Notes: generated by a model not told the origin, from the letters alone. 64,000 bases of DNA from JBJFCE01 sp051888775 (GCA_051888775.1 JBJFCE010000050.1:1-64000); one strand, 5' to 3'. Counted from the stretch's first letter, positions 1-9,925 are shown. Program-made: numbers and translations.

Positions 1-82
1 GCACAATGACATCACCGTGTCCCATTTCGCATAATGTTTTTAATAATTCTGGAGATAGGATCTCCGGGATTCCTTTTAGCAT
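1..82 (-). CDS. fucU: L-fucose mutarotase / RbsD-FucU family protein, N-terminal part only
   Basis: An ATG at 80-82 opens a frame that stays open to the window edge, giving 27 residues. They begin MLKGIPEILSPELLK and continue with EMGHGDVIV. This is the N-terminal signature of the RbsD/FucU pyranase family, including the GHGD stretch with the conserved histidine. The family interconverts ring anomers of free sugars; FucU acts on L-fucose and RbsD on D-ribose, in the cytosol. The residues favour FucU but the fragment is too short to be sure. A good ribosome binding site (AGGGAGA, 6 nt spacer) precedes the ATG. The gene follows 114-1598 with a 31-base gap in the same direction. It is cut by the window edge, not broken. 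Confidence 0.75.
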   Translation of the reverse strand, partial: MLKGIPEILSPELLKTLCEMGHGDVIV

Positions 83-113
83 GGTAGTTCTCCCTCATTC
101 ATATTCTCATTAT

Positions 114-1598
114 CTATTCCGTTTTTTTCTCTTCGAGAACAATGGTATCTTTGTCATAAAAGCGGCACATTCCATCCGACTTCCAATCACTTTCCGTCGA
201 AATATCATCAATATACAGCAAAGACGGAACTTCCTCATACCGCGGTAATATAACATCACGAACCTGTTCATCCACTAATATGGTTCTCCGCTGCATGTTT
301 GTCTTACGAAAACTTTCCGCTTCACCACTAAATATCGTATTCAGTGCTTCCGCCGATGTATATGTTTCCGGCGCAATAAAAGCCGTTATTCCCACCATGC
401 AAATTCCTATCGCAAAAATCTGTATGAAATATCTCTTATCCTGTCCGTTTGTCTTAACTGTAAGATACCCTTTCTGTACCATCCAGCCTGTCACGTAAAT
501 CACGTTCAGCGCAAGCAGAATTAAGAACATAGAATAAATCACATTGTGTATCCGGTTGGCTCCGATTGATCCGGTTGCAAATATAGTTGGTGTAAACATA
601 GCCGAAAGACAGCAATAGCTATAACCTGCAACCAATAACGGATACCGAAAACGAAATGTAGTCTTCCGAACAACCCGAAGCGCAACAGGCAAGATCATTA
701 CCGCCATGAACACCACACGCCAGTCAAGCCACTCACCCAGCACATACTGTAAACAATCTGAAAACGAGATCAGCACTGAAGAAATCACTCCCGGGGTATC
801 CGCAAAGTTTTCTTGCCTGACGGCATTTCCCGGAGCCATGACATTGAATAGAAAGCCGATAATAAAGACCACAAACGGAACAATCAAACGTAAGATTTTC
901 TTTTTCTGCTTTTCCCATATCAAAATTATAATAAACGTAAATACCGTAATCCCATACAAAAGTGCAGTAATATAATTTCCGCCGCTAATAAAAAACGCAA
1001 GTAACGTGCTGAAAACGGTCTCCCACCATGCATCCTTTTCTTTTCGCAGCTGCCCGATTTGCAACGCCACAAGCACCAGATACAGACTGTGCATAATGAT
1101 GTAATGTGCCGCACCGTTATACCAGAACAGTCCCTGCGCACCGTCCACCATACACTGTACCGTAAAGAAAAGTACCAGTGAAGTTATAATCATCACGGAG
1201 TGTCTGTCCGCACCAAGGCATTTCCCCAGAACTACTTTCATGATATACCACACCCCGAGCGTTAAAAGCACTAACATGATCGGAGTCGTCACCCAATACA
1301 GCGTTTCGCCAAAAACTGCCGGTTGGAGTGCAAACAGAAAGACCGAGGAAAATGTCCCCTGCCAAGTAAAATAGCGGTCATATGCCGTCAGCATCGCCTG
1401 CCATATCGTCTGCCATACAGAATGGGTCTGCACCCATGTCTGATGACATGCAGCGCCATATCCGAAATCATCCGCACAAGGATATGCATACGCCGACAAT
1501 ATCAGTAATGGTATGATACTAACTAAATAAATAAGTACGGATAGCCACGCCACTTGCTTGATACCGATTTTTCCAACAAAATCCTTATAGCCTTTCAC
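114..1598 (-). CDS. DUF6056-type multi-pass membrane protein
   Basis: A 494-residue integral membrane protein. Many hydrophobic segments span about residues 15-400, followed by a soluble C-terminal tail of roughly 90 residues with mixed charge (from RRTILVDEQVRD to the end). The first outside loop carries YPCADDFGYG, and YDRYFTWQGTFSS follows near residue 95. An acidic first loop followed by a WQG stretch is typical of DUF6056 proteins, which resemble GT-C membrane glycosyltransferases. The start is GTG at 1598, 2 bases after the stop of the upstream gene, with GAGGTGA about 8 nt upstream, so the two genes are translationally coupled. It probably transfers a sugar from a lipid-linked donor outside the membrane, but that role is inferred from fold and context only. 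Confidence 0.7.
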   Translation of the reverse strand: MKGYKDFVGKIGIKQVAWLSVLIYLVSIIPLLILSAYAYPCADDFGYGAACHQTWVQTHSVWQTIWQAMLTAYDRYFTWQGTFSSVFLFALQPAVFGETLYWVTTPIMLVLLTLGVWYIMKVVLGKCLGADRHSVMIITSLVLFFTVQCMVDGAQGLFWYNGAAHYIIMHSLYLVLVALQIGQLRKEKDAWWETVFSTLLAFFISGGNYITALLYGITVFTFIIILIWEKQKKKILRLIVPFVVFIIGFLFNVMAPGNAVRQENFADTPGVISSVLISFSDCLQYVLGEWLDWRVVFMAVMILPVALRVVRKTTFRFRYPLLVAGYSYCCLSAMFTPTIFATGSIGANRIHNVIYSMFLILLALNVIYVTGWMVQKGYLTVKTNGQDKRYFIQIFAIGICMVGITAFIAPETYTSAEALNTIFSGEAESFRKTNMQRRTILVDEQVRDVILPRYEEVPSLLYIDDISTESDWKSDGMCRFYDKDTIVLEEKKTE

Positions 1599-1600
1599 TG

Positions 1601-2791
1601 TCAGTTCACCTCTTTTTGCCGCTCTCCCACCGCTTCATTCCTCTTTAGTAAACCGGGCATCAGTAAAAATAGATAGAAGATATATATTAGTCCATTAACT
1701 ATCGCCAATATTCTCGCATTGTAACCTGCATCATACAAATAGGAACCATAAGTAACCATTGACACTGTGTTTAATACAATGCACAACAAAATCGTTTTCT
1801 TATTGATAAAGGCAATAGCAATCGCCAGTATTTCATATAAGTATCCGTATCTCTCATGCATTTTGGGCAAAAAGAGAACACAGGTATATGCCATGATAAA
1901 AGCAGCATATAACATTTCCCTCCTTCCCCAGTCATGCCCTTTGCTCAGCCACATATACATAAGTATACCAAGAATGGATACGGTAACAATAATCGCTGGT
2001 ACTTTCAAAGTTTCCGGGCTGACTGCATTATTAAAAATAACCCATACCGACGGATAATTGATCGCCAATGACGTATAAGTATCAATTTGTGCAAAATAAT
2101 TTTCAAAAATCTCGCCAATACCTCTTCCCATAATCAGACTTGGGATTGCCGTCACACACATCATCAGGGGAATCAGTAAAAAATTCAGGGCAGAAAATTT
2201 CTTTTTATAAAAATACAGGAAGATAAAAAACGGTAATATAAACACTGCCTGCAACTTAAAAGAAAACGCTATGCCAAACATAATAAATGACAATATATAG
2301 CGTTCCCTGAACATAAATAACAGAGACAAAACAATAAAAAATACATAAATAGCATCACACTGCGCCCATGCCGATGAATTTAAAATCACAATCGGAGACA
2401 TGATCACTGCCGCATACGCCAAGCCTCCCTTGTACCGATCTCTGTCCAAAATATCATAGATCATATATCCTACAGTAATTGCTAATAAATAATCAAAAAT
2501 AATACTTAAAATCTTATATTCATATAAAGGCTTAATCGGAAGATATGTCATAATCGCAATCAGAAACTGATATAACATATTATAATTTCCGACCTGCTCC
2601 TTTAACGCATAGATTCCTTCTTTAGCATGAATTTCTTCCCACCAGGGCAGTAAAAACGCCCTGCTGTCACCACTTACAAAATCCCTAAAAGAAAATCTGA
2701 TCAACATGCTGCACAATGTAATTGCCACACAAAAAATAACAAATAAATGCTGTTGGATCCAGTCCAGTACTCGCTTTTCTATTTTTCCCAT
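1601..2791 (-). CDS. GT-C membrane glycosyltransferase (GT87-like)
   Basis: A 396-residue polytopic membrane protein. Features resembling the GT87/DUF2029 polyprenyl-phosphate-mannose-type transferases are an early acidic loop (SGDSRAFLLPWW, near residue 40), WAQCDAIYVFF near residue 140 (compare the family WGQxDxIY) and MHERYGYLYE near residue 310 (compare the H-RY motif). Such enzymes use a lipid-phosphate sugar on the outer membrane face. The start at 2791 has AAGGAG with a 6 nt spacer. It lies 12 bases after the stop of 2804-4357 and 2 bases before 114-1598, in a run of four similar membrane proteins. The sugar specificity cannot be read from the sequence. Confidence 0.75.
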   Translation of the reverse strand: MGKIEKRVLDWIQQHLFVIFCVAITLCSMLIRFSFRDFVSGDSRAFLLPWWEEIHAKEGIYALKEQVGNYNMLYQFLIAIMTYLPIKPLYEYKILSIIFDYLLAITVGYMIYDILDRDRYKGGLAYAAVIMSPIVILNSSAWAQCDAIYVFFIVLSLLFMFRERYILSFIMFGIAFSFKLQAVFILPFFIFLYFYKKKFSALNFLLIPLMMCVTAIPSLIMGRGIGEIFENYFAQIDTYTSLAINYPSVWVIFNNAVSPETLKVPAIIVTVSILGILMYMWLSKGHDWGRREMLYAAFIMAYTCVLFLPKMHERYGYLYEILAIAIAFINKKTILLCIVLNTVSMVTYGSYLYDAGYNARILAIVNGLIYIFYLFLLMPGLLKRNEAVGERQKEVN

Positions 2792-2803
2792 ACCCGCTCC
2801 TTT

Positions 2804-4357
2804 TTATTGTTCCACAGATTTTCTTTTCTCTTTTACACGCTCACAGCACATGCGATATACCTTCCCAACATCTGTTACAAGTTCCTTAACACCAAATGCG
2901 GCAAAAGGCAGCAGCAAAACATAATAGCTGAATACATATCTTCCTTTTGCTTCCCACAACAAATGACACAGCATCCCTCCAAAAACGGAAAGCATCACCA
3001 GCATCTGGCACAGTTCCATCTGTTTTCGTCTCTTAACGCAAAAAACAGCAACCGATAGAAAGCAAACGGTCTGATAGATGTTCATAAACCAATATAACAG
3101 CTTTGAAACCGTTCCCTCATAGACAGACCTCGCCAATTGTGATTGCTCCTCATTTCTTCTACAGGACCATTCCATCGAAAATAATGACTGATATGTGGGA
3201 TCATTCCATTGAGAGGACCATTTCCGGTAAAAGAATCTGACTGTATATGCCGGATGCTTTACAAAGACACTCAAAGACTCTTTGATAGACTCCATACTCA
3301 GTTCTGCCGTTTTCTCGGCATCAAAACCGCTCTCTGTATATGTGTTGAGATTATAGCCGTTATACCAGCCGTTCTCAAAAATATCATCCTCCTGCAGTCC
3401 CATGGCAATCCAAGCCACACCGGGAACTCCTTCCGGCATCTGCTCAATATCCGCTTTCTGCAAATAATAGCGATTAACGGCACTCATTGGAAGCTGACTT
3501 AGAACCAGAATCACGATACATGCCAGAATCACCTTCAGCCTCTTTTTTAAAATACAGTACAGCAACAACACAATTTCCATAGCAATCAGAAAAACCGTAC
3601 TATTAGACTTAAACAATATTCCCAATCCGATCATGATACCGGAATAGATCATATACTTCCATTTTTCTGTTTTCATAAAAAGGATTTCATGCATGATTGC
3701 CAAAGAGCTGAAACACAAGCCCAAGATGTTTCCGTAAACAAACGAAATATATAAGTGCAACGGAAACATACCAATCATAAGCAACACGAAAAAGCGGTTT
3801 ATCCTGTCATCTTCAAACAACAGCTGCGTACTGCGATATAAAGCATATGAAATTCCCAATGCTCCAAGCAGATTTATTATTTGAAGCACGATATAATTGT
3901 TTCTTCCAAAAATACTGTATACAAGTTGTATCAGCCCTGTCATTCCCAATTGAAAAGGATAGATATATAAATAATTGGGTTGTTTCAATGCTGAATAATT
4001 GCCATCCATAAATTCCAAAGCAATCTCACTCAGCGCTCCACCGTCACATGTCGGGTACGCACGAAGCAGACAGATAAAAAATATCCCTATCGTGAACATA
4101 CACAGCAACAGCTTTGGCAGCAAAACCTTGCACAAAAGCTTATTCTTATAAGCCAACAATGCAGCAACCGCAATGAAAATACAGACTCCGAGCAGTACAT
4201 ATACCGGATTATCCCATGTATAGGAGGGAATCTCTATTTCCTGACCGGTTGTAAAATAGGTGGATCTGAAAATACTGTCAATTACCATAACAATAATTGC
4301 CACAAAAAACAGAACCCATATACTGTAAACGCAGAATTTTACAAATTTATTTTTCAT
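2804..4357 (-). CDS. GT-C/GT39-like membrane glycosyltransferase
   Basis: A 517-residue polytopic protein with an N-terminal anchor (about residues 7-30). Its first large outside segment contains AYPTCDGGALSEIALEFM and then YLYIYPFQLGMT, the arrangement seen in GT39/ArnT-like GT-C enzymes, where an acidic residue in the first loop is catalytic. A run of transmembrane segments is followed by an outside domain around residues 290-400 (RYYLQKADIEQMPEGVPG onward) and two to three final membrane helices. The ribosome binding site is GAGGA about 4-5 nt from the ATG. It sits between two other GT-C-like genes of the same strand and probably modifies an exported glycan. Donor and acceptor are unknown. 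Confidence 0.72.
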   Translation of the reverse strand: MKNKFVKFCVYSIWVLFFVAIIVMVIDSIFRSTYFTTGQEIEIPSYTWDNPVYVLLGVCIFIAVAALLAYKNKLLCKVLLPKLLLCMFTIGIFFICLLRAYPTCDGGALSEIALEFMDGNYSALKQPNYLYIYPFQLGMTGLIQLVYSIFGRNNYIVLQIINLLGALGISYALYRSTQLLFEDDRINRFFVLLMIGMFPLHLYISFVYGNILGLCFSSLAIMHEILFMKTEKWKYMIYSGIMIGLGILFKSNSTVFLIAMEIVLLLYCILKKRLKVILACIVILVLSQLPMSAVNRYYLQKADIEQMPEGVPGVAWIAMGLQEDDIFENGWYNGYNLNTYTESGFDAEKTAELSMESIKESLSVFVKHPAYTVRFFYRKWSSQWNDPTYQSLFSMEWSCRRNEEQSQLARSVYEGTVSKLLYWFMNIYQTVCFLSVAVFCVKRRKQMELCQMLVMLSVFGGMLCHLLWEAKGRYVFSYYVLLLPFAAFGVKELVTDVGKVYRMCCERVKEKRKSVEQ

Positions 4358-4456
4358 AATTTCCTCTATTCAAAACAGAAACTCTTAAAATATAGTTTAA
4401 ATGATACCTCTCTGGAAAGCAACATATATCAAAAGCGACAAAAAAATCAAGTGATT

Positions 4457-5959
4457 TTAAGGGCGCTGATATACCATAATACCATCGTATGTTTCCTTAC
4501 TGGACCATATCAGATTATAATTGTAACCCATTACAAATTCCTGCATACGCTCATCCCAAAAACCCTCCGCAATGACTATCATCGCCGGCAAATCATCAGT
4601 TAACTCTTCAAAATACTCATCCATGATGTTTGGGTCAATATTACTAATAGGATATTGATAAGAATATCTGGAAGCCGACAATCGTTTTGTAGCAACATAG
4701 ATAACATCCCAATTACCATATACCGTAATCTTGTCTTGTTCTGTAGTATTATCTTCTATTATCTCCTGAACACTGCATATTGTCTCCGATAACTCATTGG
4801 CATTTCTGCTTTCATATTTTGTTAATACAATTCTGGTTTGCGAAATCCATGTCGGAAGTGTAATTATCGCCAGTATATATGCTGCAAATATAAATTTTAT
4901 TGTTTGTATGCTTTTTTCCTCTTTTTGCTCAATATAACTTCCTAAAATTGAATATGGATATGCCAATGCCGGAATTAAAACCATCGCATAATGAGGATAC
5001 TCTCTTCCGGACATAGCTATAAGCAATAATGTCAACAGAAAATATAACAAATTAGCAATATTCAGAATATTCTTTTTTTTATAAGCCATATATATCAAAA
5101 TCAAAAACGCCAATAATACAACACTCTGATTTAAAAACATTAAAAATACCCGGATTTTTTGACTCAATATTGTTCCTCTACCCGAAGTATTGGTCGGAGA
5201 AGAATATTTCATATTAAACACCAAATAGCAATCAATAAAATCCTTTAACACACCTTTGCAGCCAAGCAAAATTAAAATAGGTACAACCATCATAGCAAAT
5301 CCCAACGAAAAAAATCCGATAAATTTCCATAATGATCGATAATCATGTTCTTGTATACAGCGAACAATAACTGCCACACAAAATACAATCCAAACAGCGA
5401 CCATATTTGCTCTAAGCATGCAAACTGCTCCACATGAAAAGCCACACAAGATCAATCTGAAAATAGTTACATTATTATTCAAAAAATAATCCAAAAAAAT
5501 ATATAAAGACATTGCTATAAATGTCATTGCATATTCTTCCGCAAGATTTCCACCTTCAAAGAAAGCAAATAACGGTGCCGTCACTGTCAGTAAAGCGCAC
5601 ATTGATATTAATCTGGAACATTTTAATCTAAATGTTTTATATAAACAGCAGATGGTAACAATCATAAATGCGAATTCAACAACCCAGATTCCATACCAAA
5701 AATCAATATATGACGCAAAATAATTGATCAAATACAAAAGCGGTCCCTTATGATCAAACGAATCCCTATAAGGCATCTCCCCCTGTGTCATAGCAAAAGC
5801 TATATATTTAAAAACACCCGAATCTGTGCCAACATCATTAGCCCTTCTCCAAAAATTTAAGGGGCTGTCCATAACTATGATAAATGCCAATAGTATCAAA
5901 ATGCATATAGTAAAGATACTGTATAGACACTTTTTAATGATTTTTCTTCTACTCTTCAT
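4457..5959 (-). CDS. GT39/ArnT-like membrane glycosyltransferase
   Basis: A polytopic protein of 500 residues from the chosen start. The N-terminal outside loop has the clear GT-C signature: a DVGTDSG acidic stretch, GEMPYRDSFDHKGPLLYLI, then the first run of helices. The FDHK-PL-Y pattern is typical of the GT39/dolichyl-phosphate-mannose transferase superfamily. The last 120 residues form an extracytoplasmic soluble domain (DKITVYGNWDVIYVATKR onward). The frame is also open from an ATG at 6007, but the ATG at 5959 has a strong GGGGGAT site 4 nt upstream and the distal one does not. Base composition here is markedly more AT-rich than right of 22000, suggesting separate acquisition. Confidence 0.75.
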   Translation of the reverse strand: MKSRRKIIKKCLYSIFTICILILLAFIIVMDSPLNFWRRANDVGTDSGVFKYIAFAMTQGEMPYRDSFDHKGPLLYLINYFASYIDFWYGIWVVEFAFMIVTICCLYKTFRLKCSRLISMCALLTVTAPLFAFFEGGNLAEEYAMTFIAMSLYIFLDYFLNNNVTIFRLILCGFSCGAVCMLRANMVAVWIVFCVAVIVRCIQEHDYRSLWKFIGFFSLGFAMMVVPILILLGCKGVLKDFIDCYLVFNMKYSSPTNTSGRGTILSQKIRVFLMFLNQSVVLLAFLILIYMAYKKKNILNIANLLYFLLTLLLIAMSGREYPHYAMVLIPALAYPYSILGSYIEQKEEKSIQTIKFIFAAYILAIITLPTWISQTRIVLTKYESRNANELSETICSVQEIIEDNTTEQDKITVYGNWDVIYVATKRLSASRYSYQYPISNIDPNIMDEYFEELTDDLPAMIVIAEGFWDERMQEFVMGYNYNLIWSSKETYDGIMVYQRP

Positions 5960-6096
5960 TATTATCCCCCACTTAAAACGTCTGCTCATCTGAATTTTAT
6001 CATTCATTTCACGCCAAATATTTATAAAATATTTTCATTGATATTCCGACAAGCTTTCTATCTCCATATTATGCTAAAGCTTTCCAATTGTATTAC

Positions 6097-6566
6097 TTAA
6101 AATAACCTTTCCTTCTCCTTCACAGGATTGATTGCTACAATAAAAAGAAGCACTATAAGAGCTCCATATAAAGCACTATTTCTATGAGTATATACATAAT
6201 TTGCCAACTAAATATCTTGCGAAGTTGACCCTGAATTGCTTTCTTCCCGGTTATCATAGTATATATGACGCATACATCAGCAATACTACTAAGCCAAGGA
6301 ATGAAATTGCCCGCTTAACAAGGTTGGTATCATCAATCCCACATAATCTTGTATTGACTACCATTGTATTCTGTCATCCAGTGTGTATTATTAGGTACTA
6401 CACCCTTCATATTTCAAAGCACTGCTGCCCTAACAGTAAACATCCGCTAAAAAATATAAGAATCATCACTGTCGCAATTTGCTTTTTGCAGAATCTGCTT
6501 TCAAAACACAAAACAGGTTTAGTACGACCCAGATTAGCCCGCATTCTGCCCAAAAACACAACATAA
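6097..6566 (-). pseudogene. Decayed membrane-protein gene remnant
   Basis: No intact gene lies between 5959 and 6950, but the minus strand keeps coding-like pieces in different frames. One is a hydrophobic stretch reading WAECGLIWVVLNLFCVL near 6540-6490. A second reads FLGLVVLLMYASYIL near 6300-6250. A third, ending at a stop at 6097-6099, reads ALYGALIVLLFIVAINPVK then EKERLF. Frame changes and stops separate them. The order (hydrophobic helices, then a short basic tail) looks like the C-terminal part of a polytopic membrane protein, perhaps a Wzy or GT-C enzyme. The plus-strand open frame across 6201-6566 has no ribosome binding site and is probably incidental. The parent family is not recognisable. 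Confidence 0.35.
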
Positions 6567-6835
6567 TCTCAGCCGTGTGAGTGGTGCATATAAATAGTCT
6601 ATGATAAAATCAGGAGTATTTTTTCTTAATTTTATCGACATACAACTTTCCTCTAATCTTTTCTAAATTCAGCCCACTATCTAAAACTAATTCTAAAACC
6701 CACTAATTATAGGCAATATATATCATAGCATCCCAAACACTGCAAAACAAGCTGTTTTCTCTGCTTGTCTACTTGTGACGTTTGTCTTCATTTTCTTTAT
6801 TGAGAATACATTATACTTCCCACATTTGCGATTGC
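6567..6835. other. AT-rich intergenic stretch with no gene
   Basis: Between the decayed remnant and the promoter of the plus-strand gene I see no open frame with a ribosome binding site, no long hairpin and no repeat element. It is strongly AT-rich. The minus-strand gene 4457-5959 must be served from this side (6008-6949), but I could not pick out a convincing minus-strand promoter. Confidence 0.4.
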
Positions 6836-6864
6836 TTGTAAATTGATTCTCTCTCTGTTATAAT
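6836..6864 (+). promoter_or_regulatory. Sigma-A-type promoter for the plus-strand gene at 6950
   Basis: TTGTAA at 6836-6841 (four of six consensus bases) is followed by a 17-nt spacer and a perfect TATAAT at 6859-6864. Transcription would start near 6871, leaving a leader of about 79 nt. A GGAG ribosome binding site at 6938-6941 then precedes the ATG at 6950 by 8 nt. The arrangement fits a housekeeping-sigma promoter driving this single gene independently of the minus-strand operon. Confidence 0.6.
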
Positions 6865-6949
6865 AGCTATACTTAACTCTTCATATCTCTATATCTCATT
6901 GCGCAAAATATACTATAATATTTAACAAAAAACTATTGGAGTTGTTACA

Positions 6950-9277
6950 ATGAACCGAAAATTAAAGGTCTTTTTCAAAAAATATTTTTTTATTTTTATC
7001 CTTCTCACAGAACTTCTATTGGCAATTATGGCTATATCCATATATAAGAACAGAGAACCCGTAAATATTTACTATTCACAGGATGATTTATTATACAACA
7101 CTGGGGGGCAAGGTTGTTATATAGATACCTCCTATGAGGGTACCAAAATAACAACCCCTGCATTTACGTTGCCTAAAGGAATGTATACCGTCAAAATCAA
7201 ATATGACTACGCCGGCTCCGCAAAAATGAAGGTATCTTATATTGACGGGAGACTACTCAGCAATATCAGCGGAGATATTCCTGTTTCATCCGAGTACCAG
7301 GCGCAGTGCGATTTTAAAGTGCGCTATGCGGACAGACCTATGCAGGTATGCGGAATGATGAAAGGTGACGCAGGCAATAATGACTATTTACTGATACGAG
7401 AAGTTGTAATAGAGAACTCCCCCACTGCTATTTGGAATTTCAGTTTTCAATTAGTATTGCTTTTCTTAATTTTAGATATATTGATCCTTATTATAACAAA
7501 TTGCAAGCAATGGCGCATCAGTAAAGAGAATCAGACAGTTGCCAAAGCGCTTCTTATCATAATACTCTTTACCAGTCTGCCACTGATGGTAGATTACCTG
7601 CCCTGGTCCGGTCATGACCTGGCATTTCATTTAATGCGGATCGAAGGGCTAAAAGCAGGGCTTCAAAGCGGTATGTTCCCTGTAAAAATCCAGCCAAACT
7701 GGCTACATGATCATGGTTATGCGGTTTCTGTTTTTTATGGTGATCTCTTTTTATATATTCCTGCCATCCTGAGACTATTTGGGGTTTCCATACAATCAGC
7801 ATACCAATTTTATGTATTACTGGTAAATACTGCGACAGTATTTATTGCATATTGGTGTTTTTCTAAAATGAGCAACAAAAAAATAGGTGTTATCTGTGCA
7901 GCAGTATATGCCTTAAGCATTTATCGCCTTACCTGCTTATATACCAGGGCTGCCGTCGGTGAGTATACTGCAATGGTTTTTTTCCCTATGATCTTATATG
8001 GTTTTTGGAGTGTATACCATTTTCCGGAGGAATCAAAAGAGCACAAAAAGAGTTGGATATGGATCGTTTTCGGCTGTAGCGGTGTATTACTCTCCCATTT
8101 TATCAGCTGTGAAATGGTTGCCGTATTTGTTATTCTGGCTTGTATCATATTCTGGAGAAAAACCTTTCGCAAGAAAACCTTTCTTGTACTGATAAAATCC
8201 GTCATAAGCATTGTGCTTTTAAATCTGTGGTTTTTAGTCCCATTTCTGGATTATATGATGAACGGCACTTATATTATCAATGCTCCGGGAAACTGGGTCG
8301 CATTCAGAATAGATGAGAGAGGCTCCTTCTTAGCTCAGCTATTTGTAAATTCCTACAATGTAACTTCCGGCTCTTTCGGACATGAAGCAGGAATGACCGG
8401 AGAAATGCCACAGACTTTAGGCGCTGCCAGTCTGATACTCTTATGCGCCTGGTTTCTGTTCTATATGGGGCAAAAAGATACCGAAACAAAGTTAAAGCGG
8501 GCAGAACGGATTTGTATATGTTTCTTTTTATTCAGTCTCCTGTTATCAACTTATTTGATACCCTATACTGCATTGGCAGAATGGATTCCGGCACTGAAAT
8601 TCCCGGAAAGAGGTATCCAATATGTATGGCGTTTCCTTGCACTGGCAGGCTTATTCATGGCATGGCTGGCATGCATTATTTTACAAAACGAAACCGTTGC
8701 CCAAAAGAAAAGAAACTTCATTGCGGCGGCTGTTATCGGTGTCGCATTCTGGCAATCACTTTCCATGATGAGTGATGTATTAAACGAAAACAATCCATTA
8801 CGTATCTATCAGGAAGGGAACCTGACTACTTGCGAAGTATCCGGCGGTGAATATCTTCCCGTGGATTATGAGTTATCCGATTATGTAAATAACCTGACCT
8901 ACAATGACGAATATGTATCTGTACTGACTTGGGAACGTGACGGAAATCAAATACTGGTTGAAGCAGAAAATAAGACTTCGAAAACACAGCAGTTAGAAGT
9001 CCCGTTTCTATACTATAAAGGCTATGTAGCAAAAGACGAGACAGGAAATCAGCTGCAGATTACTTCAGGGGCATCCGGAAGAGTCTCCATCTCTTTACCG
9101 GCCGGATATCAGGGCAGCTTATGCATTGAATTCAAAGAACCGTGGTATTGGCGTATTTGCGAGATCATATCAATACTTTTTCTGTTGGCCATGTGCGTTA
9201 CACTCATAAAGCAGAAAAAAGAACGTAAACATTTTGGTCAGAAAATCAACGCATTACCGCCACAAAGCAATACTTGA
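6950..9277 (+). CDS. PTPS-related (PF10131-like) large membrane glycan protein
   Basis: A 775-residue membrane protein with one N-terminal helix (about residues 13-32) and an extracytoplasmic beta-rich domain up to about 165. A long run of transmembrane helices spans about 165-590, a second outside domain about 600-735, and a last helix near 745. The GHDLAFHLMRIEGLKAGL stretch with a following PVKIQPNW and FYGDLFLYIPA is the signature of the so-called 6-pyruvoyl-tetrahydropterin-synthase-related membrane family, which despite its name looks like a GT-C glycosyltransferase. It has its own promoter and runs against the surrounding operon. It is probably an autonomous module adding a sugar to an exported or wall glycan; the substrate is unknown. 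Confidence 0.72.
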   Translation: MNRKLKVFFKKYFFIFILLTELLLAIMAISIYKNREPVNIYYSQDDLLYNTGGQGCYIDTSYEGTKITTPAFTLPKGMYTVKIKYDYAGSAKMKVSYIDGRLLSNISGDIPVSSEYQAQCDFKVRYADRPMQVCGMMKGDAGNNDYLLIREVVIENSPTAIWNFSFQLVLLFLILDILILIITNCKQWRISKENQTVAKALLIIILFTSLPLMVDYLPWSGHDLAFHLMRIEGLKAGLQSGMFPVKIQPNWLHDHGYAVSVFYGDLFLYIPAILRLFGVSIQSAYQFYVLLVNTATVFIAYWCFSKMSNKKIGVICAAVYALSIYRLTCLYTRAAVGEYTAMVFFPMILYGFWSVYHFPEESKEHKKSWIWIVFGCSGVLLSHFISCEMVAVFVILACIIFWRKTFRKKTFLVLIKSVISIVLLNLWFLVPFLDYMMNGTYIINAPGNWVAFRIDERGSFLAQLFVNSYNVTSGSFGHEAGMTGEMPQTLGAASLILLCAWFLFYMGQKDTETKLKRAERICICFFLFSLLLSTYLIPYTALAEWIPALKFPERGIQYVWRFLALAGLFMAWLACIILQNETVAQKKRNFIAAAVIGVAFWQSLSMMSDVLNENNPLRIYQEGNLTTCEVSGGEYLPVDYELSDYVNNLTYNDEYVSVLTWERDGNQILVEAENKTSKTQQLEVPFLYYKGYVAKDETGNQLQITSGASGRVSISLPAGYQGSLCIEFKEPWYWRICEIISILFLLAMCVTLIKQKKERKHFGQKINALPPQSNT

Positions 9278-9400
9278 TAATGGATATCGCAAAATGCAGC
9301 TGTCACACAAAATATGATATTATTTACCAATAAACTTATTTTCTAATAAGATATAGATCGGCAGAACAAAATCTCTTTGTCCTAATGCCTTTGATCGAGT
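9278..9400. other. Convergent gap; only a weak hairpin at 9335-9350
   Basis: The plus-strand gene ends at 9277 and the minus-strand gene ends at 9401. The only symmetry I see is CTTATT at 9335-9340 facing AATAAG at 9345-9350 across a 4-nt loop. It is AT-only apart from its end pair and has no U-tract in either direction, so it is a poor terminator candidate. Confidence 0.3.
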
Positions 9401-9925
9401 TTAGCATATATTATTAATGTACTCCGCTACTGCATCATCTTTATGCTTTATCACACAAGGGTTACCATAAACAACAGAATCAGATGGGATATCACAGTTC
9501 ACAAAACTGTTAGGAGCAATTAATACATGATCTCCAACTGTTACTTTTCCGACAATTGCAGCATTAATACCAATCCATACGCAATTACCGATAATAGGAA
9601 ACCCTTTTCTTTGTCCACGATTCTCTGCACCAATAACAACTCCCTTATGAATATTACAATTTTCACCGATGACCGCTTTCTCATTAATCGTAATGTTATA
9701 TGGATGCCCTAAGTACAGACCCTTACCGATTTGGGTAGCGTTACTAATCTCTATCCCTCTTTTTTCTTTTATACCCTTTAATCGTAAGCAATATATACTT
9801 TTCATAATCACATTATGTGTTGTTTGTATTTTTCGGAAATAATAATGGAACCGTTTATTCCAAAAATTGATACCATCCCCATAACGGTGCAAATCAGATT
9901 GATAGTATTCCTTAAATGCTCCCAT
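9401..9925 (-). CDS. Serine-acetyltransferase-like hexapeptide-repeat O-acetyltransferase
   Basis: A 174-residue left-handed beta-helix acyltransferase. A short helical N-terminal part (MGAFKEYYQSDLHRYG) precedes hexapeptide repeats from about residue 65: GIEISNATQIGKGLYLGH, AVIGENCNIHKGVVIG, FPIIGNCVWIGINAAI, then VTVGDHVLIAPNSFV. The NPCVIKHK tail resembles the CysE/NeuD/WbbJ group that moves acetyl from acetyl-CoA to sugar hydroxyls. The frame is open from 9955, but the ATG at 9925 has GGAGAGG 6 nt upstream and gives the length usual for the family, so I chose it. It lies 20 bases downstream of an acyltransferase-3 gene; both probably decorate the glycan. Confidence 0.8.
   Translation of the reverse strand: MGAFKEYYQSDLHRYGDGINFWNKRFHYYFRKIQTTHNVIMKSIYCLRLKGIKEKRGIEISNATQIGKGLYLGHPYNITINEKAVIGENCNIHKGVVIGAENRGQRKGFPIIGNCVWIGINAAIVGKVTVGDHVLIAPNSFVNCDIPSDSVVYGNPCVIKHKDDAVAEYINNIC

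Noticed and set aside
6201..6566. Plus-strand open frame of 121 codons as a gene
   Set aside because: No ribosome binding site, no recognisable domain, and it lies antisense to the decayed minus-strand coding pieces.
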